Shown in pieces: positions 1 to 9,734 of a stretch of DNA of 64,000 nt; within the stretch, counting starts at the first letter, position 1; every line of letters begins with the position of its first letter. The stretch lies in NCBI GenBank assembly GCA_902779535.1, contig CACZBX010000007.1, forward strand, positions 27,031 to 91,030. Reading direction: 5' to 3'. The notes under the pieces are model-generated. The model did no database searches. It had not been told where the DNA came from and saw nothing but the letters and a program-made list of their open reading frames with translations. The position numbers were made by a program, and so were the translations under genes. The stretch comes from an uncultured Bacteroidales bacterium. GTDB taxonomy: Bacteria > Bacteroidota > Bacteroidia > Bacteroidales > Bacteroidaceae.

Positions 1-92
1 GGACACATCACATCTATATGGAGCATCCGTCTCAAACCATTACGATCGACTCCATCAATCTTTATAAGGTCAGGACAACATCCATCTACTAA
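1..92 (+). CDS. 3' end of an unidentified gene cut by the window edge
   Basis: One forward frame (codons from base 3) is open from the window edge to a TAA at 90-92. Its last residues read ITIDSINLYKVRTTSIY. It stops just before a perfect bidirectional terminator, as expected for the tail of a real gene converging on the leftward phosphatase gene. Too little is visible to name a family. Another forward frame is also open across this edge, so the frame choice rests on the stop lying just before the terminator. Confidence 0.45.
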   Translation, partial: THHIYMEHPSQTITIDSINLYKVRTTSIY

Positions 93-100
93 TAATAAAA

Positions 101-124
101 AGAGGGCGTACTAGTACGCCCTCT
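101..124. terminator. Bidirectional intrinsic terminator
   Basis: A perfect 24-base palindrome (arms AGAGGGCGTA and TACGCCCTCT around CTAG). Reading leftward it is followed by TTTTTATTATT. It would end the leftward GH92-GH2-NagA-phosphatase operon and the rightward gene tail. Confidence 0.85.
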
Positions 125-143
125 CTATTATTCATATGTCCAT

Positions 144-1427
144 TTACTCATTTACTTCGTATTTGGCAATCTTGTCCATATAGTATTGACGAACATCATT
201 CCATTTGTAATAAGGATATTGGTCAGTCTTTACCGGCAAGCTTACTTCACGCTCGTTTAGCATGGCCTTTACCAAAACATCTCCGCTCTTTCCTTTCTTT
301 GGACGATAGAAAATAATCTGAATGTTACATGCCATCGGGAAGATACGATAGTTACGCCATTGTTCGTCTAACTTATTCAAGTCGCTTACAGCCACACCGC
401 AGTTTCCCAGTTCCAACAAGCAAGCCAGAGGCATCACACAAACCTCATGCCCAAAGCGAAGAGTTGCTTGCGTCGTAGTGATGGTATCGGCAGTAGCAAT
501 CATATTCTTTAGCAAATTCAGCTGACTGAACGGCATGATGCCACCAGTCTGAGGAGCTGCACCATAGTTCAAGTACCATCCTGCATTGTTTACACGCCAC
601 AAATCATACACTTCATCATCATTGAAGAGTGAATACAATTCGATATCGGTGTCATGGCTCTGCATATTCGAGGCAACATCAAAGAGCTGACGCATCAGGT
701 TGCCGGCTTGCACATTATTATACACCCAATCCTGATCATTAAACAAAACCTTCATCAAACGGTCTGGATGTGTATTCTCATATCTGAACTTACTTAATTC
801 CTCACGACCTTTACCTGCATTCTTGCGAACTTGACCTTCCCAAGGTGCATTCAGGTAATATTGAAAAGATTCACTGACATCATTGTGGAAACGAGCAGTC
901 GGGTTAGCGGCAGCCAGTTCCTCACATTCTGCTTCCATCGAAAGGATACAACGAATGACGACGGTACTACGGGCATCAATAGGTACATTCTTCGTTTGAA
1001 AAATTTCCGGAAAGTTTTGTGCCATACGCTTACCGATACCATGATGCTGACGTTCGCCAACAGTAGTCAGTTCACCCAATCGGTTTATAGTCGTAGGATA
1101 AAAAGCCTCAAATTTTTTCAATACTTCCTCACCTTTAGCAGTCAGCTTACCGTGACGATGAGCTTCACGCAAAGTATTAAGTGGAGCATCATACTCTTGT
1201 TTACCAATTAACCAACGCGAACCATGACGCCCATAATGTGTCAAGTAGAATGGTTCATAACCTTTTGGGGCTGGTGTTAATGTCTCAGTGGACAATTGGT
1301 TATTGTAGTCTAAATAGTTACTTGCAGACAGGAATCTGTTTGCTTTTATTTCCTCGCGAGCTGTCTGTGCTTGCATTCCAAGTGTGAATACAGCTACAAC
1401 TACTAAAAAGAAAAAACGTTTCATCAT
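144..1427 (-). CDS. Secreted histidine acid phosphatase (MINPP/phytase-like)
   Basis: A signal peptide (about residues 1-20) is followed by the histidine-phosphatase signature RHGSR at 67-71, whose histidine is the transient phosphate carrier. The C-terminal motif is GHE (326-328), the HAE-like form of multiple inositol-polyphosphate phosphatases rather than the HD form of AppA phytases. At 427 residues the length suits the family. Family members remove phosphate from inositol phosphates or phosphosugars in the periplasm or outside the cell. It is the last gene of a leftward operon behind nagA (29-base gap) with GH2 and GH92 upstream, so phosphorylated glycans are as plausible a substrate as phytate. 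Either of two adjacent ATG codons could be the start. Fold confident; substrate inferred. Confidence 0.85.
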   Translation of the reverse strand: MMKRFFFLVVVAVFTLGMQAQTAREEIKANRFLSASNYLDYNNQLSTETLTPAPKGYEPFYLTHYGRHGSRWLIGKQEYDAPLNTLREAHRHGKLTAKGEEVLKKFEAFYPTTINRLGELTTVGERQHHGIGKRMAQNFPEIFQTKNVPIDARSTVVIRCILSMEAECEELAAANPTARFHNDVSESFQYYLNAPWEGQVRKNAGKGREELSKFRYENTHPDRLMKVLFNDQDWVYNNVQAGNLMRQLFDVASNMQSHDTDIELYSLFNDDEVYDLWRVNNAGWYLNYGAAPQTGGIMPFSQLNLLKNMIATADTITTTQATLRFGHEVCVMPLACLLELGNCGVAVSDLNKLDEQWRNYRIFPMACNIQIIFYRPKKGKSGDVLVKAMLNEREVSLPVKTDQYPYYKWNDVRQYYMDKIAKYEVNE

Positions 1428-1456
1428 AAAAAATTTTATAGGTTAATATTTTATTT

Positions 1457-2602
1457 TCACACGAATTGCCCCCTCTGCCATACGGAGCGAACATTCAGGT
1501 CTTTGTCTAATAAGACAATATCTGCATCTTTTCCACGTTGCAATGAGCCTTTACGATGGTAAATACCCATTCGCTTAGCTGGGGACTCGGACGCCATCCG
1601 CACCGCATCTTCCAATGGTATCTCAGCTTCATTTACCATAACACGAATCAATCGGTCCATCGTTGCAATACTACCCGCCAAAGCAGAGTGATCACGCAGT
1701 TTAGCCACACCATCTTCAATGATTACTCGTTCGTCAAAAGCCACGACAGAATCACAACCGGCAGGAGCCAAAGCATCTGTAACCAAGGAAGTGTTCTCTA
1801 CTCCTTTTATCTGGTAAACGAGGCGAAGGATAGCAGGTGGTACATGTTTCCCGTCAGCAATCAGTTCAACGGTCATGTCTCTAAGCAGATATACGCTTTC
1901 AACCGTTCCTTCATGTTTGTATTCACCTTCCTTGTGAAAGCCTTTCATGCCATTATACAGATGAGTAGCATGAGTAAACCCATGATTCCACGCCTCCTTC
2001 ATAACCGGATAATCAGCTGTGGTATGTGCAACGCCGGCAACCAAGCCATGTTGGAAAATAAAAGAGCCAAAGTCCATTGCACCCTCCATCTCGGGGGCAG
2101 CATCCCATCTTCGAATACAAGGGTAATGGTTGACTAATGTCTGATATTCCTCCGGTTTCGGTTTCCGAATGTATTGCGGCATCTGGCCACCAGCCATTGA
2201 AGGATTCAAATAAGGTCCCTCCAGGTGTAAACCGATAATAGGAGTATCGGCCGATTGCATTCTTCTTGTAGTTTCTTCAGCGGACTGCTCTATCATGGAT
2301 AAAGACGATGAAGCGAGTGTGGCCAATATGCCGGTAGTACCTTTTTTCAGATGTGTCCTTATCACAGTATCAAAAGCTTCCACTGTACCTTCCATAAAGT
2401 CTCTTCCACCACCGCCATGGATGTGCAAATCGATGAATCCCGGCACGACGAAACAATTGGAAGCATCTACACATTCTCCGTCAAAACATTCAATATTCCC
2501 TGTCGTTATCTCTTCAATTAAACCATCGCACACTACGACAGAAGCTGGAGAGAGCCAACCTTGAGGAGTCAGCACTTTACCGTTTTGTATCAGTATCCGC
2601 AT
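1457..2602 (-). CDS. nagA: N-acetylglucosamine-6-phosphate deacetylase
   Basis: This cytoplasmic amidohydrolase converts GlcNAc-6-P to glucosamine-6-P and acetate. Visible motifs are the metal-site HIHGGGG (H60, H62), HLEGP with metal ligand E128, H193 in VAHTTADY, H214 in HATHLYNGM, and catalytic D276 in TDALAPAG. At 381 residues it is full length. There is no signal peptide, in contrast to its secreted operon partners. The ATG lies one base after the GH2 stop codon (TAAGATG), implying translational coupling. In this operon it would process GlcNAc released from N-glycans by the mannosidase and galactosidase encoded upstream. Confidence 0.95.
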   Translation of the reverse strand: MRILIQNGKVLTPQGWLSPASVVVCDGLIEEITTGNIECFDGECVDASNCFVVPGFIDLHIHGGGGRDFMEGTVEAFDTVIRTHLKKGTTGILATLASSSLSMIEQSAEETTRRMQSADTPIIGLHLEGPYLNPSMAGGQMPQYIRKPKPEEYQTLVNHYPCIRRWDAAPEMEGAMDFGSFIFQHGLVAGVAHTTADYPVMKEAWNHGFTHATHLYNGMKGFHKEGEYKHEGTVESVYLLRDMTVELIADGKHVPPAILRLVYQIKGVENTSLVTDALAPAGCDSVVAFDERVIIEDGVAKLRDHSALAGSIATMDRLIRVMVNEAEIPLEDAVRMASESPAKRMGIYHRKGSLQRGKDADIVLLDKDLNVRSVWQRGQFV

Positions 2603-2603
2603 C

Positions 2604-5081
2604 TTACTTACTCTCCAGTTGAATAATGCCCGACTGTAAACCTTTACCTTTGGCAGTCAATGTGATATGACCAGCTTTCTCAGTAGTTTGTACCACTGCT
2701 GTCATCATGCCATTGAACACTTTCATACGTGGTTGATGGAAAAGTTCAAGAGATGTAGCATCCCCATTGGCTCCTGCACGATAAGTACCTGCGCCTTTTA
2801 CTTGATAAGAAATGCTCATCTGAGCATCAGGGCAAAGGTTTCCATTCTTATCGACAACTTTTACCGTAACAAATGCCAAATCTTTCCCGTCAGCTTTCAA
2901 GACAGAACGATCTGCTTCCAATACAATATGATGCGGCTTGCCTGCCGTATGGATTTCTTTTTCTGCAACCGCTTTACCTTGAGCATCATAAGCTACTACT
3001 TTGACCGTTCCCGGCTCATAGCGAGTATCCATCCACATCAGACGATAACGTTGTTGACGCTTTAACTGTGCTAATGATAAAGAGTCGGCACTATTTTCAA
3101 CAGTGACAGACAGATCTTTCGTACGTTTACCCTGACTTTTTCCATTGATAAACAACTCTGCTGATGGATAGTTCGTATAGACAAATATCGGCGTTACCTC
3201 ACCCTCTCTTCCAGGCCATGTCCAATGAGGTAAGATATGTAATGTTTCCTCCTTCTTGTTCCAATGACTACGATAAAGATAGAAACGGTCTTTAGGAATG
3301 CCAGCCAAGTCGACAATTCCAAATAGCGACGAATGACTTGGCCAATCCGTATAATATGGAGTCGGTTCACCCAAATAATCAAAGCCTGTCCACACAAATT
3401 CTCCAATAGCCCAAGGTTTATCCTCATACCAGAGCCAGTTATCTTCAGGAAGTTCGGACCACGAACAATAATCTAAATCGTATGATGACAACTGGTGATC
3501 AGCATATTTCTTCGAATGTTGCCGAATAACCGGAAATTTATATATACCACGTGAACTAACTGTCGAGGCTGTTTCACTCCCCAAAATGATCTGCTGAGGC
3601 AAACGGTTATATGCCTCTTGAATGCGATTTGCACGATAGTTCAAGGCGGGAATATCCATCAAAGCAGCAGTACCATTATCAAGCACATCGCTTACTCTGT
3701 CCATTCCTTGAGTTACCGGACGAGTTGGGTCCTCCCGGTGACAGATTTCTTGCAACCGATATGCTAATTTGATGTCAACAGATTGATCAGGAACTTCATT
3801 ACCAATACACCACATCACGACACTTGGATTGTTTCGATAATGATGAATCAAGTTCACTAAATCCTTTTCAACCCATTCATCAAAGAGTTTGTTGTATCCA
3901 TTCTTCACCTTAGGTGTCTTCCACTCGTCAAACGACTCGAGCATCAGCATCATACCCATCTCATCACATGCTTGAACCAGTTCTGGAGCAGGCATATTGT
4001 GAGAAGTACGGATTGCATTCGCCCCCATATCCTTCATAATACGGATTTGTCGACGAATGGCTGCATCATTCACTGCAGAGCCAATAGGACCAAGGTCATG
4101 ATGATTGCATACCCCTTGGAATTTTATTGGTTTTCCGTTAAGGAAAGCACCCTTACCCGGAACAATCTCCAACTTACGAATTCCAAATCGGGTGGAATAT
4201 GTATCTTTCAACTGATTATCAGCATAGATCTTTGAGACAGCCGTATACAATTCCGGAGTTTCAGGCGACCATAACTTTGGTTGCTTTACTTCAAAAGTCT
4301 GCTCAAAAAGATGCTTATCAAAAGCACTCAACGATGATTTCTCTACTGCTATTTGTTTCCCTTGCGGATCAAGGATACAAGTCTCAATCTGATAGTCTTT
4401 ACTTGCATCCGAGTATTCAAGTGATGTTTTCAAAACAACCTTCGCCTGCTGTTCATTCACGATTGGTGTCGTAAGGTATGTTCCCCAAGTCGGCACGTGA
4501 ACATCGTCGGTTATCTCAAGATGGACATTTCGGTAAAGACCGGCACCCGGGTACCAACGCGAACAATCCGTATCATTCTCTAGCCGGACAGCCAATTCAT
4601 TGGTCTTACCAACATTCAAATAAGGTGTAGCATCAATATAAAATGAGTTATAGCCATACGGCCAGGCGCCAGCTTCCTTTCCATTGATAAAAATCTTCGC
4701 GTGGCTCATGGCACCATCAATGATGAAGGTTGCCTTTTTACCTTTCTGGAAAGCAGGTGCTTCAAAAGCAAGCCGATACCATCCTACACCAACGAAAGGG
4801 AGGCCACCTGTCCGGCCTGCATGTTCCATTGCTTCTTTCTGTCCATCTTGCACGATGGCTACCCTTTGCATATCATTCTTAGCACTAAAAGGACCATAGA
4901 TGGCCCAGTCATGTGGTATGGTAACCTTTTGCCATGATGAATCATCATAATCTGCTTGTGCAAAGATACTCTGATCTTCCCGAGTAAATCTCCAATTCTT
5001 CTCAAATGTCTGCATACTTCTCTCTTGAGCGAAGAGCGATAATGTGCAGAATAATCCTATTGCCAATACTCCTTTTCTCAT
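2604..5081 (-). CDS. Secreted GH2 beta-galactosidase with DUF4982-type C-terminus
   Basis: A signal peptide (1-18) precedes the GH2 order: jelly-roll sugar-binding domain (about 25-190), Ig-like domain (about 195-300) and TIM barrel (about 305-590). The acid/base is E429 in CIGNEVPDQ and the nucleophile E503 in ILGSETAST. A DUF4982-like domain follows (about 640-700), then an Ig-like domain. The size (825 aa) and layout match Bacteroides exo-beta-galactosidases that trim host glycans. The gene starts 4 bases after the GH92 stop and is followed one base later by nagA, so the four genes form one transcript. Beta-galactosidase is most likely; other GH2 specificities cannot be excluded. Confidence 0.9.
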   Translation of the reverse strand: MRKGVLAIGLFCTLSLFAQERSMQTFEKNWRFTREDQSIFAQADYDDSSWQKVTIPHDWAIYGPFSAKNDMQRVAIVQDGQKEAMEHAGRTGGLPFVGVGWYRLAFEAPAFQKGKKATFIIDGAMSHAKIFINGKEAGAWPYGYNSFYIDATPYLNVGKTNELAVRLENDTDCSRWYPGAGLYRNVHLEITDDVHVPTWGTYLTTPIVNEQQAKVVLKTSLEYSDASKDYQIETCILDPQGKQIAVEKSSLSAFDKHLFEQTFEVKQPKLWSPETPELYTAVSKIYADNQLKDTYSTRFGIRKLEIVPGKGAFLNGKPIKFQGVCNHHDLGPIGSAVNDAAIRRQIRIMKDMGANAIRTSHNMPAPELVQACDEMGMMLMLESFDEWKTPKVKNGYNKLFDEWVEKDLVNLIHHYRNNPSVVMWCIGNEVPDQSVDIKLAYRLQEICHREDPTRPVTQGMDRVSDVLDNGTAALMDIPALNYRANRIQEAYNRLPQQIILGSETASTVSSRGIYKFPVIRQHSKKYADHQLSSYDLDYCSWSELPEDNWLWYEDKPWAIGEFVWTGFDYLGEPTPYYTDWPSHSSLFGIVDLAGIPKDRFYLYRSHWNKKEETLHILPHWTWPGREGEVTPIFVYTNYPSAELFINGKSQGKRTKDLSVTVENSADSLSLAQLKRQQRYRLMWMDTRYEPGTVKVVAYDAQGKAVAEKEIHTAGKPHHIVLEADRSVLKADGKDLAFVTVKVVDKNGNLCPDAQMSISYQVKGAGTYRAGANGDATSLELFHQPRMKVFNGMMTAVVQTTEKAGHITLTAKGKGLQSGIIQLESK

Positions 5082-5085
5082 GTTA

Positions 5086-7332
5086 TTACTTTTGATTTGA
5101 TGTCGTTATAAATACAATTTCTCCAGCATCTACCAAATCGTCATGATCAACACGAAGATTAGTGGTCTTATGCTTACCTATTCTTATTTCCTTAATATAG
5201 TCTCCATTCCCTTCCTTTCGGATAACGAGTTGACTTTTCTTCCAATATTTCGAGTCCAACTGGATCGTTATTTCATCAAAGGTCGGAGTCGTAAAGGTAT
5301 ATTTAGGTACACCTGGACAATCTGGGTAAAAGCCCATCATACTGAACACCGCCCATGCCGACATGGTTCCCGTGTCATCATTTCCTGGTATGCCATCGGG
5401 CTTATCTGTAAAATGTTTTGCCAACAATTCCTTTACCAACTTTTGCGTTCGCCAACCCTCGCCGGCAAACTGACTGAACAAATAAGGATATGCGATATCC
5501 GGTTCGTTGGCAGGATCAAAATAGCCTTTATCAAAAACAGATTGAAGTCGATTCACAAAAATCCGATCTCCTCCCATCAATTGAGCCAGACCTTTAATAT
5601 CATGCGGCACATAAAAGGTATAGTTCCATGCATTCCCTTCATGAAAGCCCGGACTTGGAGCAAAGTCGGCGCCTTCTTTCGGATCGAATGGATCATAAAA
5701 CTTTCCATCCGATGTTATCGGGCAGAACGTCCCATATTCTTTTCGGTAGTAATGCTTGTAGCCAAGAGAACGCTTGCGGAAAAGTTTCTCATCTTCTTTC
5801 TTTTTCAGAGACTTTGCCAAATCAGCCAGAGCATTATCAGCCACATAATACTCTAAAGCATGCGAAACAGAATTGTCATACTGCTCCGTCATCGGGACAT
5901 ATCCCTTATCCATATAGGCATCATTATCAGGTCGCAACGGATTATCTTTCCCCGGTGTGACTGCCGATTTTCTCATAGCCTTATATGCACGGTCGATATC
6001 AAAGTCTTGTAATCCTTTTAACCAAGTATCTACAATTACGGGGATGGCAGGGTCACCTTCCATTGTATATGTCTCTCTTCCAAAAAGTTCCCACTTAGGC
6101 AGCCAACCACTCTCGTTATACATGGAAATCATTGAATTAACCATATCCAATTGTCGATCAGGGAAGATCAACGTCATCAGCTGGTGTAGGTTACGATAAG
6201 TATCCCACAACGAGAAGACGGTATAGCGGTTACGATTCGTCGTAAAGAACTTTTCTCCTTCCAATTGAGGAAACTGTCCGCTAACATCTTGAAGGATATT
6301 CGGATGGATAAGCGTATGGTACAATGCCGTATAGAACACACGTTTCTGTTCCTCCGTCCCACCTTTCACCTGAATACGTGAGAGATCTTCATTCCATCTT
6401 GTTTTCGCTTGGGTAAGCAGACGCTCGAAGGTGGTTCCGAATGGCTGTTCCTTTTCAAGATTCATTCGTGCATTGGCAATGCTGACGAATGACACACCTA
6501 TACTGACTTCAATAACTTCATCCTCCTGAGTATCGAATGAAAAAAATGCACCGATGTCATCTCCACTCAATTCTTTTGAATACTTATGATAGAGCTTATA
6601 CTGCCCTGCTGTGTTATCCCATTGTGCTTCCACGCCCATCGGACGCATTTTCTTCCAATATCCACGATGGGATGGCATCTTACTCAACCTCATCACAAAG
6701 TATATTGGGAACACTGCATCTTGGTTATAGCAGAATGTACCCAATAGTTTTGTACCTTCGATCTCACGATCATTGACAAAGCGTAACATTGCCCCACTCT
6801 CATTGGTCAATCCTTCGCCAAGATTCATTAATATATGACTTTTCCCCTTCGGAAAGGTGAAGCGTGCAATGCTTGTCCGCAAGGATGCCGTCATCTCACA
6901 AAGAATATTGTATTTCGAAAGACGATTGGAATAATAGCCGGGAGTAGCCTTCTCATCCGAATAAGTACTTCCATAATGATGATAGTCCACGTCCAACTCA
7001 CCCGTCGTAGGCATCAGTAGTAATGAGCTCATCTCCGGGCAACCCACTCCACTCAAGTTCACATGAGCGAAACCCGTAAGAAACTTATTATTATATTCAT
7101 AAGGAGTGGACCACCAACGAGAGTCCTTTTCATATTTATTGGCCGACTCACCTCCCATCACGTTAAAGGGAGTAACCGACATCAATCCTTGAGGACACAA
7201 CGCACCAGGATTTGTCGTACCAAAATTTGTTGTCCCTATAAAAGGATCTACATAATCAACAGGAGACTTCTGCGCCTGTACGGCTAAGATCAAAAGCCAG
7301 AACCAACTCACTAGGAAGAATAATCTTTTCAT
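5086..7332 (-). CDS. Secreted GH92 alpha-mannosidase
   Basis: GH92 enzymes are calcium-dependent exo-alpha-mannosidases, usually alpha-1,2 or alpha-1,3, that trim N-glycans or yeast mannan. Family signatures are DPFIGT near the mature N-terminus, a Gly/Pro-rich loop with NPGALCPQG, ANEPDIAYPYLF, and GNDDTGTMSAW near residues 650-660, close to the catalytic acidic residues. The ATG at 7332 is chosen because it begins a clean signal peptide (MKRLFFLVSWFWLL..AQA); a longer frame reaching 7425 would put 31 charged residues in front and overrun the likely -7 box. This is the first gene of the leftward operon, 748 aa long. Confidence 0.93.
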   Translation of the reverse strand: MKRLFFLVSWFWLLILAVQAQKSPVDYVDPFIGTTNFGTTNPGALCPQGLMSVTPFNVMGGESANKYEKDSRWWSTPYEYNNKFLTGFAHVNLSGVGCPEMSSLLLMPTTGELDVDYHHYGSTYSDEKATPGYYSNRLSKYNILCEMTASLRTSIARFTFPKGKSHILMNLGEGLTNESGAMLRFVNDREIEGTKLLGTFCYNQDAVFPIYFVMRLSKMPSHRGYWKKMRPMGVEAQWDNTAGQYKLYHKYSKELSGDDIGAFFSFDTQEDEVIEVSIGVSFVSIANARMNLEKEQPFGTTFERLLTQAKTRWNEDLSRIQVKGGTEEQKRVFYTALYHTLIHPNILQDVSGQFPQLEGEKFFTTNRNRYTVFSLWDTYRNLHQLMTLIFPDRQLDMVNSMISMYNESGWLPKWELFGRETYTMEGDPAIPVIVDTWLKGLQDFDIDRAYKAMRKSAVTPGKDNPLRPDNDAYMDKGYVPMTEQYDNSVSHALEYYVADNALADLAKSLKKKEDEKLFRKRSLGYKHYYRKEYGTFCPITSDGKFYDPFDPKEGADFAPSPGFHEGNAWNYTFYVPHDIKGLAQLMGGDRIFVNRLQSVFDKGYFDPANEPDIAYPYLFSQFAGEGWRTQKLVKELLAKHFTDKPDGIPGNDDTGTMSAWAVFSMMGFYPDCPGVPKYTFTTPTFDEITIQLDSKYWKKSQLVIRKEGNGDYIKEIRIGKHKTTNLRVDHDDLVDAGEIVFITTSNQK

Positions 7333-7422
7333 GATGATGTCATATAAAGACTTTATGGTTGTAAAAATAGTCTTTTTTGACGGTATCAGCAAATAAAAGG
7401 GCTTTTTTCGGACGACAGAGAC

Positions 7423-7430
7423 CAAATATA
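7423..7430 (-). promoter_or_regulatory. Possible -7 box for the GH92 operon
   Basis: The lower strand reads TATATTTG, a match to the Bacteroidetes TAnnTTTG element, about 90 bases before the GH92 ATG. No clear TTTG -33 element was seen, so this is tentative. Confidence 0.35.
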
Positions 7431-7519
7431 ACGAACAAACAGATACTTTAAGTTTCTTAAAAACTTTATTAAAGGCTTGTTTTTTCTTAACAATTCTTAT
7501 CCATCATCTCTTTTTTTCG

Positions 7520-7527
7520 TAACTTCG
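7520..7527 (+). promoter_or_regulatory. Probable -7 box for the btu operon
   Basis: TAACTTCG lies a few bases before the riboswitch P1 stem, placing the transcript start at about 7532, right at the aptamer. No good TTTG element was found upstream. Confidence 0.5.
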
Positions 7528-7531
7528 CACC

Positions 7532-7682
7532 GCATTAGGTGCTGGAAAGCTTAATAGGGAATCAGGTGAAAGGCCTGAACAGTCCCGCTGCTGTAAGTCG
7601 CATCACTTAGCACAACCCACAGTCACTGAGAAATCGGGAAGACATTTGTGCTAAGCGACAAGTCAGAAGACCTGCCAATGCA
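7532..7682 (+). promoter_or_regulatory. Cobalamin riboswitch controlling btuBGFC
   Basis: Conserved elements appear in order: TAGGTGCT, then AATAGGGAATCAGGTGAAA, CAGTCCCGCTGCTGTAAG, and the B12-box-like AAGTCAGAAGACCTGCC near the 3' end. The outer P1 stem pairs GCATT (7532-7536) with AATGC (7677-7681). It sits 44 bases before the btuB ATG, so bound cobalamin would be expected to lower expression of the uptake genes. Cobalamin class is confident; the AdoCbl versus other subclass is not assigned. Confidence 0.95.
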
Positions 7683-7726
7683 CATGTATCATCTTATAGC
7701 CTCGAGGAAAGGTAAGGAATACAGTC

Positions 7727-9724
7727 ATGAAGAAAAGAATAACTACCTTATGGATTTGTTGTGTGATGTCGATGCTATGTGCGTTGGCTCAAACCCAACG
7801 TAGGGATACCACTACACAGCAGAACTATAAGATTCAGGAAGTAGTTATCACGGAATCTAAAAAAGCACGCACAGTCAGCAGCACTGCACCACTTCACATC
7901 TTGGGAAGACAAGAAATGCTAAAGACCGGCATCACGGATATGGCAGATGCTCTGCATCGTATGCCAGGAATCAATCTACGCGACTATGGTGGCGCGGGTG
8001 GCGTAAAAACTGTTTCAGTACGTGGCTTCGGTGCTAAGCATACGGGAGTCAGTTACGATGGTATCATGTTAAGCGACAGTCAAAGTGGTGAAATCGATCT
8101 ATCCCGCTATTCGTTGGATAATGTGGATAACATTTCATTAGTCGTTGGAGATAATGATGAAATCTTTATACCTGCAAGAAACGCCAGTACACCTGCTACG
8201 CTTTCCATTCAGACAATTGGTGTGCCAACCGCTGATACGGCTCCTCATCTTACGACTCAGCTGAAGATTGGATCGTTTGGATATATCAGTCCATTCCTAC
8301 GTTACGAACAGAATTTCTCCAATAAGTTTGCTTTTTCGGCAGTCGGTGAGTACACCTATGCAGAAAACGATTATCCTTATTCCATCAAGAATATAACGAT
8401 GACGATGCACGATCATCGCACGAATAGCCGGATGAGTTCCGGGCATGGTGAATTGAACTTTGTGTGGAACCCAAATCCAACGAATCGGTTGAGTGGAAAG
8501 GTATATTACTACGATAACGATCGTCAACTGCCTGGTCAAGTACATTACTATGTCAATGTGAGCAAGGAAACACTTCACGACCAAAATGCTTTCGGACAGT
8601 TGATTTATCAAACGTTCTGGACGAACGGACTTTCGTTTAAATGGTATGGCAAATACAACTGGTATGCATCCAGATATCGTGATCCCCTATACACGGGAGG
8701 TGTAATGGATGCTGATTATTGGCAACGAGAAGCATATACATCTGCTGCGCTGTTATATAGTCCGAATGAGCATTGGGCATTCGATTATTCTGCTGATTAT
8801 TTCTATAATAACTTAAACAGCAGTTTGGCAACCGACACACGACCATTTCGCCATTCTATCTTGCAATCGGTTACAGCCAAATACCGTCATCAACGACTGA
8901 ATATCTTGGCTCGAGTGCTATATTCGTCATATCTAAACGATGCAAAAGATGGTGATGGTGCTGATGATATGCGTAAGCTATCACCCTCATTATCATTTTC
9001 GTATAAGCTTTTAGATAACCAAAACATCTATGTGCGCGCATCCTATAAGAATATCTTCCGTGCCCCTACATTCAATGAAAACTATTACTTCCATTATGGT
9101 TCACCCGACTTAAAGCCGGAATCAACCGATCAATACAATATCGGAGTAACGTGGAGATCAGGAGACGAGCAGAAAACCTCGTGGCAAATCACAGTGGATG
9201 GATACTACAATCATGTGAAAGACAAGATTGTTGCCATCCCATATAATATGTTTATCTGGCGTTGCGTGAATGTCGGCAAGGTACGTACTTTGGGGACCGA
9301 GGCAACTGCACAGCTTACGCATCGCTTCAATGAACACCATGCACTGACATGGATGGGTAGTTACAGTCTACAAGACACTGAAAACCGAGCTTTACCCGGG
9401 TCTAGTTCCTATGGGTTACAACTTGCCTACACGCCTAAGCATACCGGCAGTATGACACTGAGTTATGAAAACCCATGGGTAAACATATCTCTCAACGGAC
9501 AAGGTGTCAGCAGCCGATGGGCAAACAATGAACACTATGAATCCACTGAGATAGATGGTTATTGGGATACGAACCTATCTGCCTACCGTAGTTTTACCTT
9601 TGGTAAACATACGATTGAAGGGCGGTTCGATATCAAGAATCTGTTTGATCAGCAATACGAGATCGTACGGTTCTACCCAATGCCAGGAAGAAGTTGGCAA
9701 TTAACAATCAATTATAAATTCTAA
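7727..9724 (+). CDS. btuB: TonB-dependent vitamin B12 outer-membrane receptor BtuB
   Basis: A signal peptide (1-21) leads into a TonB-box-like stretch (KIQEVVITES), a plug domain (about 50-150; GITDMADALHRMPGINLRDY), then a 22-strand-type barrel ending in an aromatic residue (..LTINYKF), as outer-membrane barrels do. At 665 aa it is the size of BtuB-class transporters and lacks the carboxypeptidase-like N-terminal domain of SusC proteins. Assignment to cobalamin rests on the cobalamin riboswitch directly upstream and on btuG, btuF and btuC directly downstream. It carries cobamides across the outer membrane using TonB-ExbBD energy. Confidence 0.93.
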   Translation: MKKRITTLWICCVMSMLCALAQTQRRDTTTQQNYKIQEVVITESKKARTVSSTAPLHILGRQEMLKTGITDMADALHRMPGINLRDYGGAGGVKTVSVRGFGAKHTGVSYDGIMLSDSQSGEIDLSRYSLDNVDNISLVVGDNDEIFIPARNASTPATLSIQTIGVPTADTAPHLTTQLKIGSFGYISPFLRYEQNFSNKFAFSAVGEYTYAENDYPYSIKNITMTMHDHRTNSRMSSGHGELNFVWNPNPTNRLSGKVYYYDNDRQLPGQVHYYVNVSKETLHDQNAFGQLIYQTFWTNGLSFKWYGKYNWYASRYRDPLYTGGVMDADYWQREAYTSAALLYSPNEHWAFDYSADYFYNNLNSSLATDTRPFRHSILQSVTAKYRHQRLNILARVLYSSYLNDAKDGDGADDMRKLSPSLSFSYKLLDNQNIYVRASYKNIFRAPTFNENYYFHYGSPDLKPESTDQYNIGVTWRSGDEQKTSWQITVDGYYNHVKDKIVAIPYNMFIWRCVNVGKVRTLGTEATAQLTHRFNEHHALTWMGSYSLQDTENRALPGSSSYGLQLAYTPKHTGSMTLSYENPWVNISLNGQGVSSRWANNEHYESTEIDGYWDTNLSAYRSFTFGKHTIEGRFDIKNLFDQQYEIVRFYPMPGRSWQLTINYKF

Positions 9725-9734
9725 ACAAAAAGAA

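Noticed and set aside
5143-5856. 237-aa upper-strand frame inside the GH92 gene
   Set aside because: Antisense to a well-supported GH92 domain, with no promoter and no recognisable domain.
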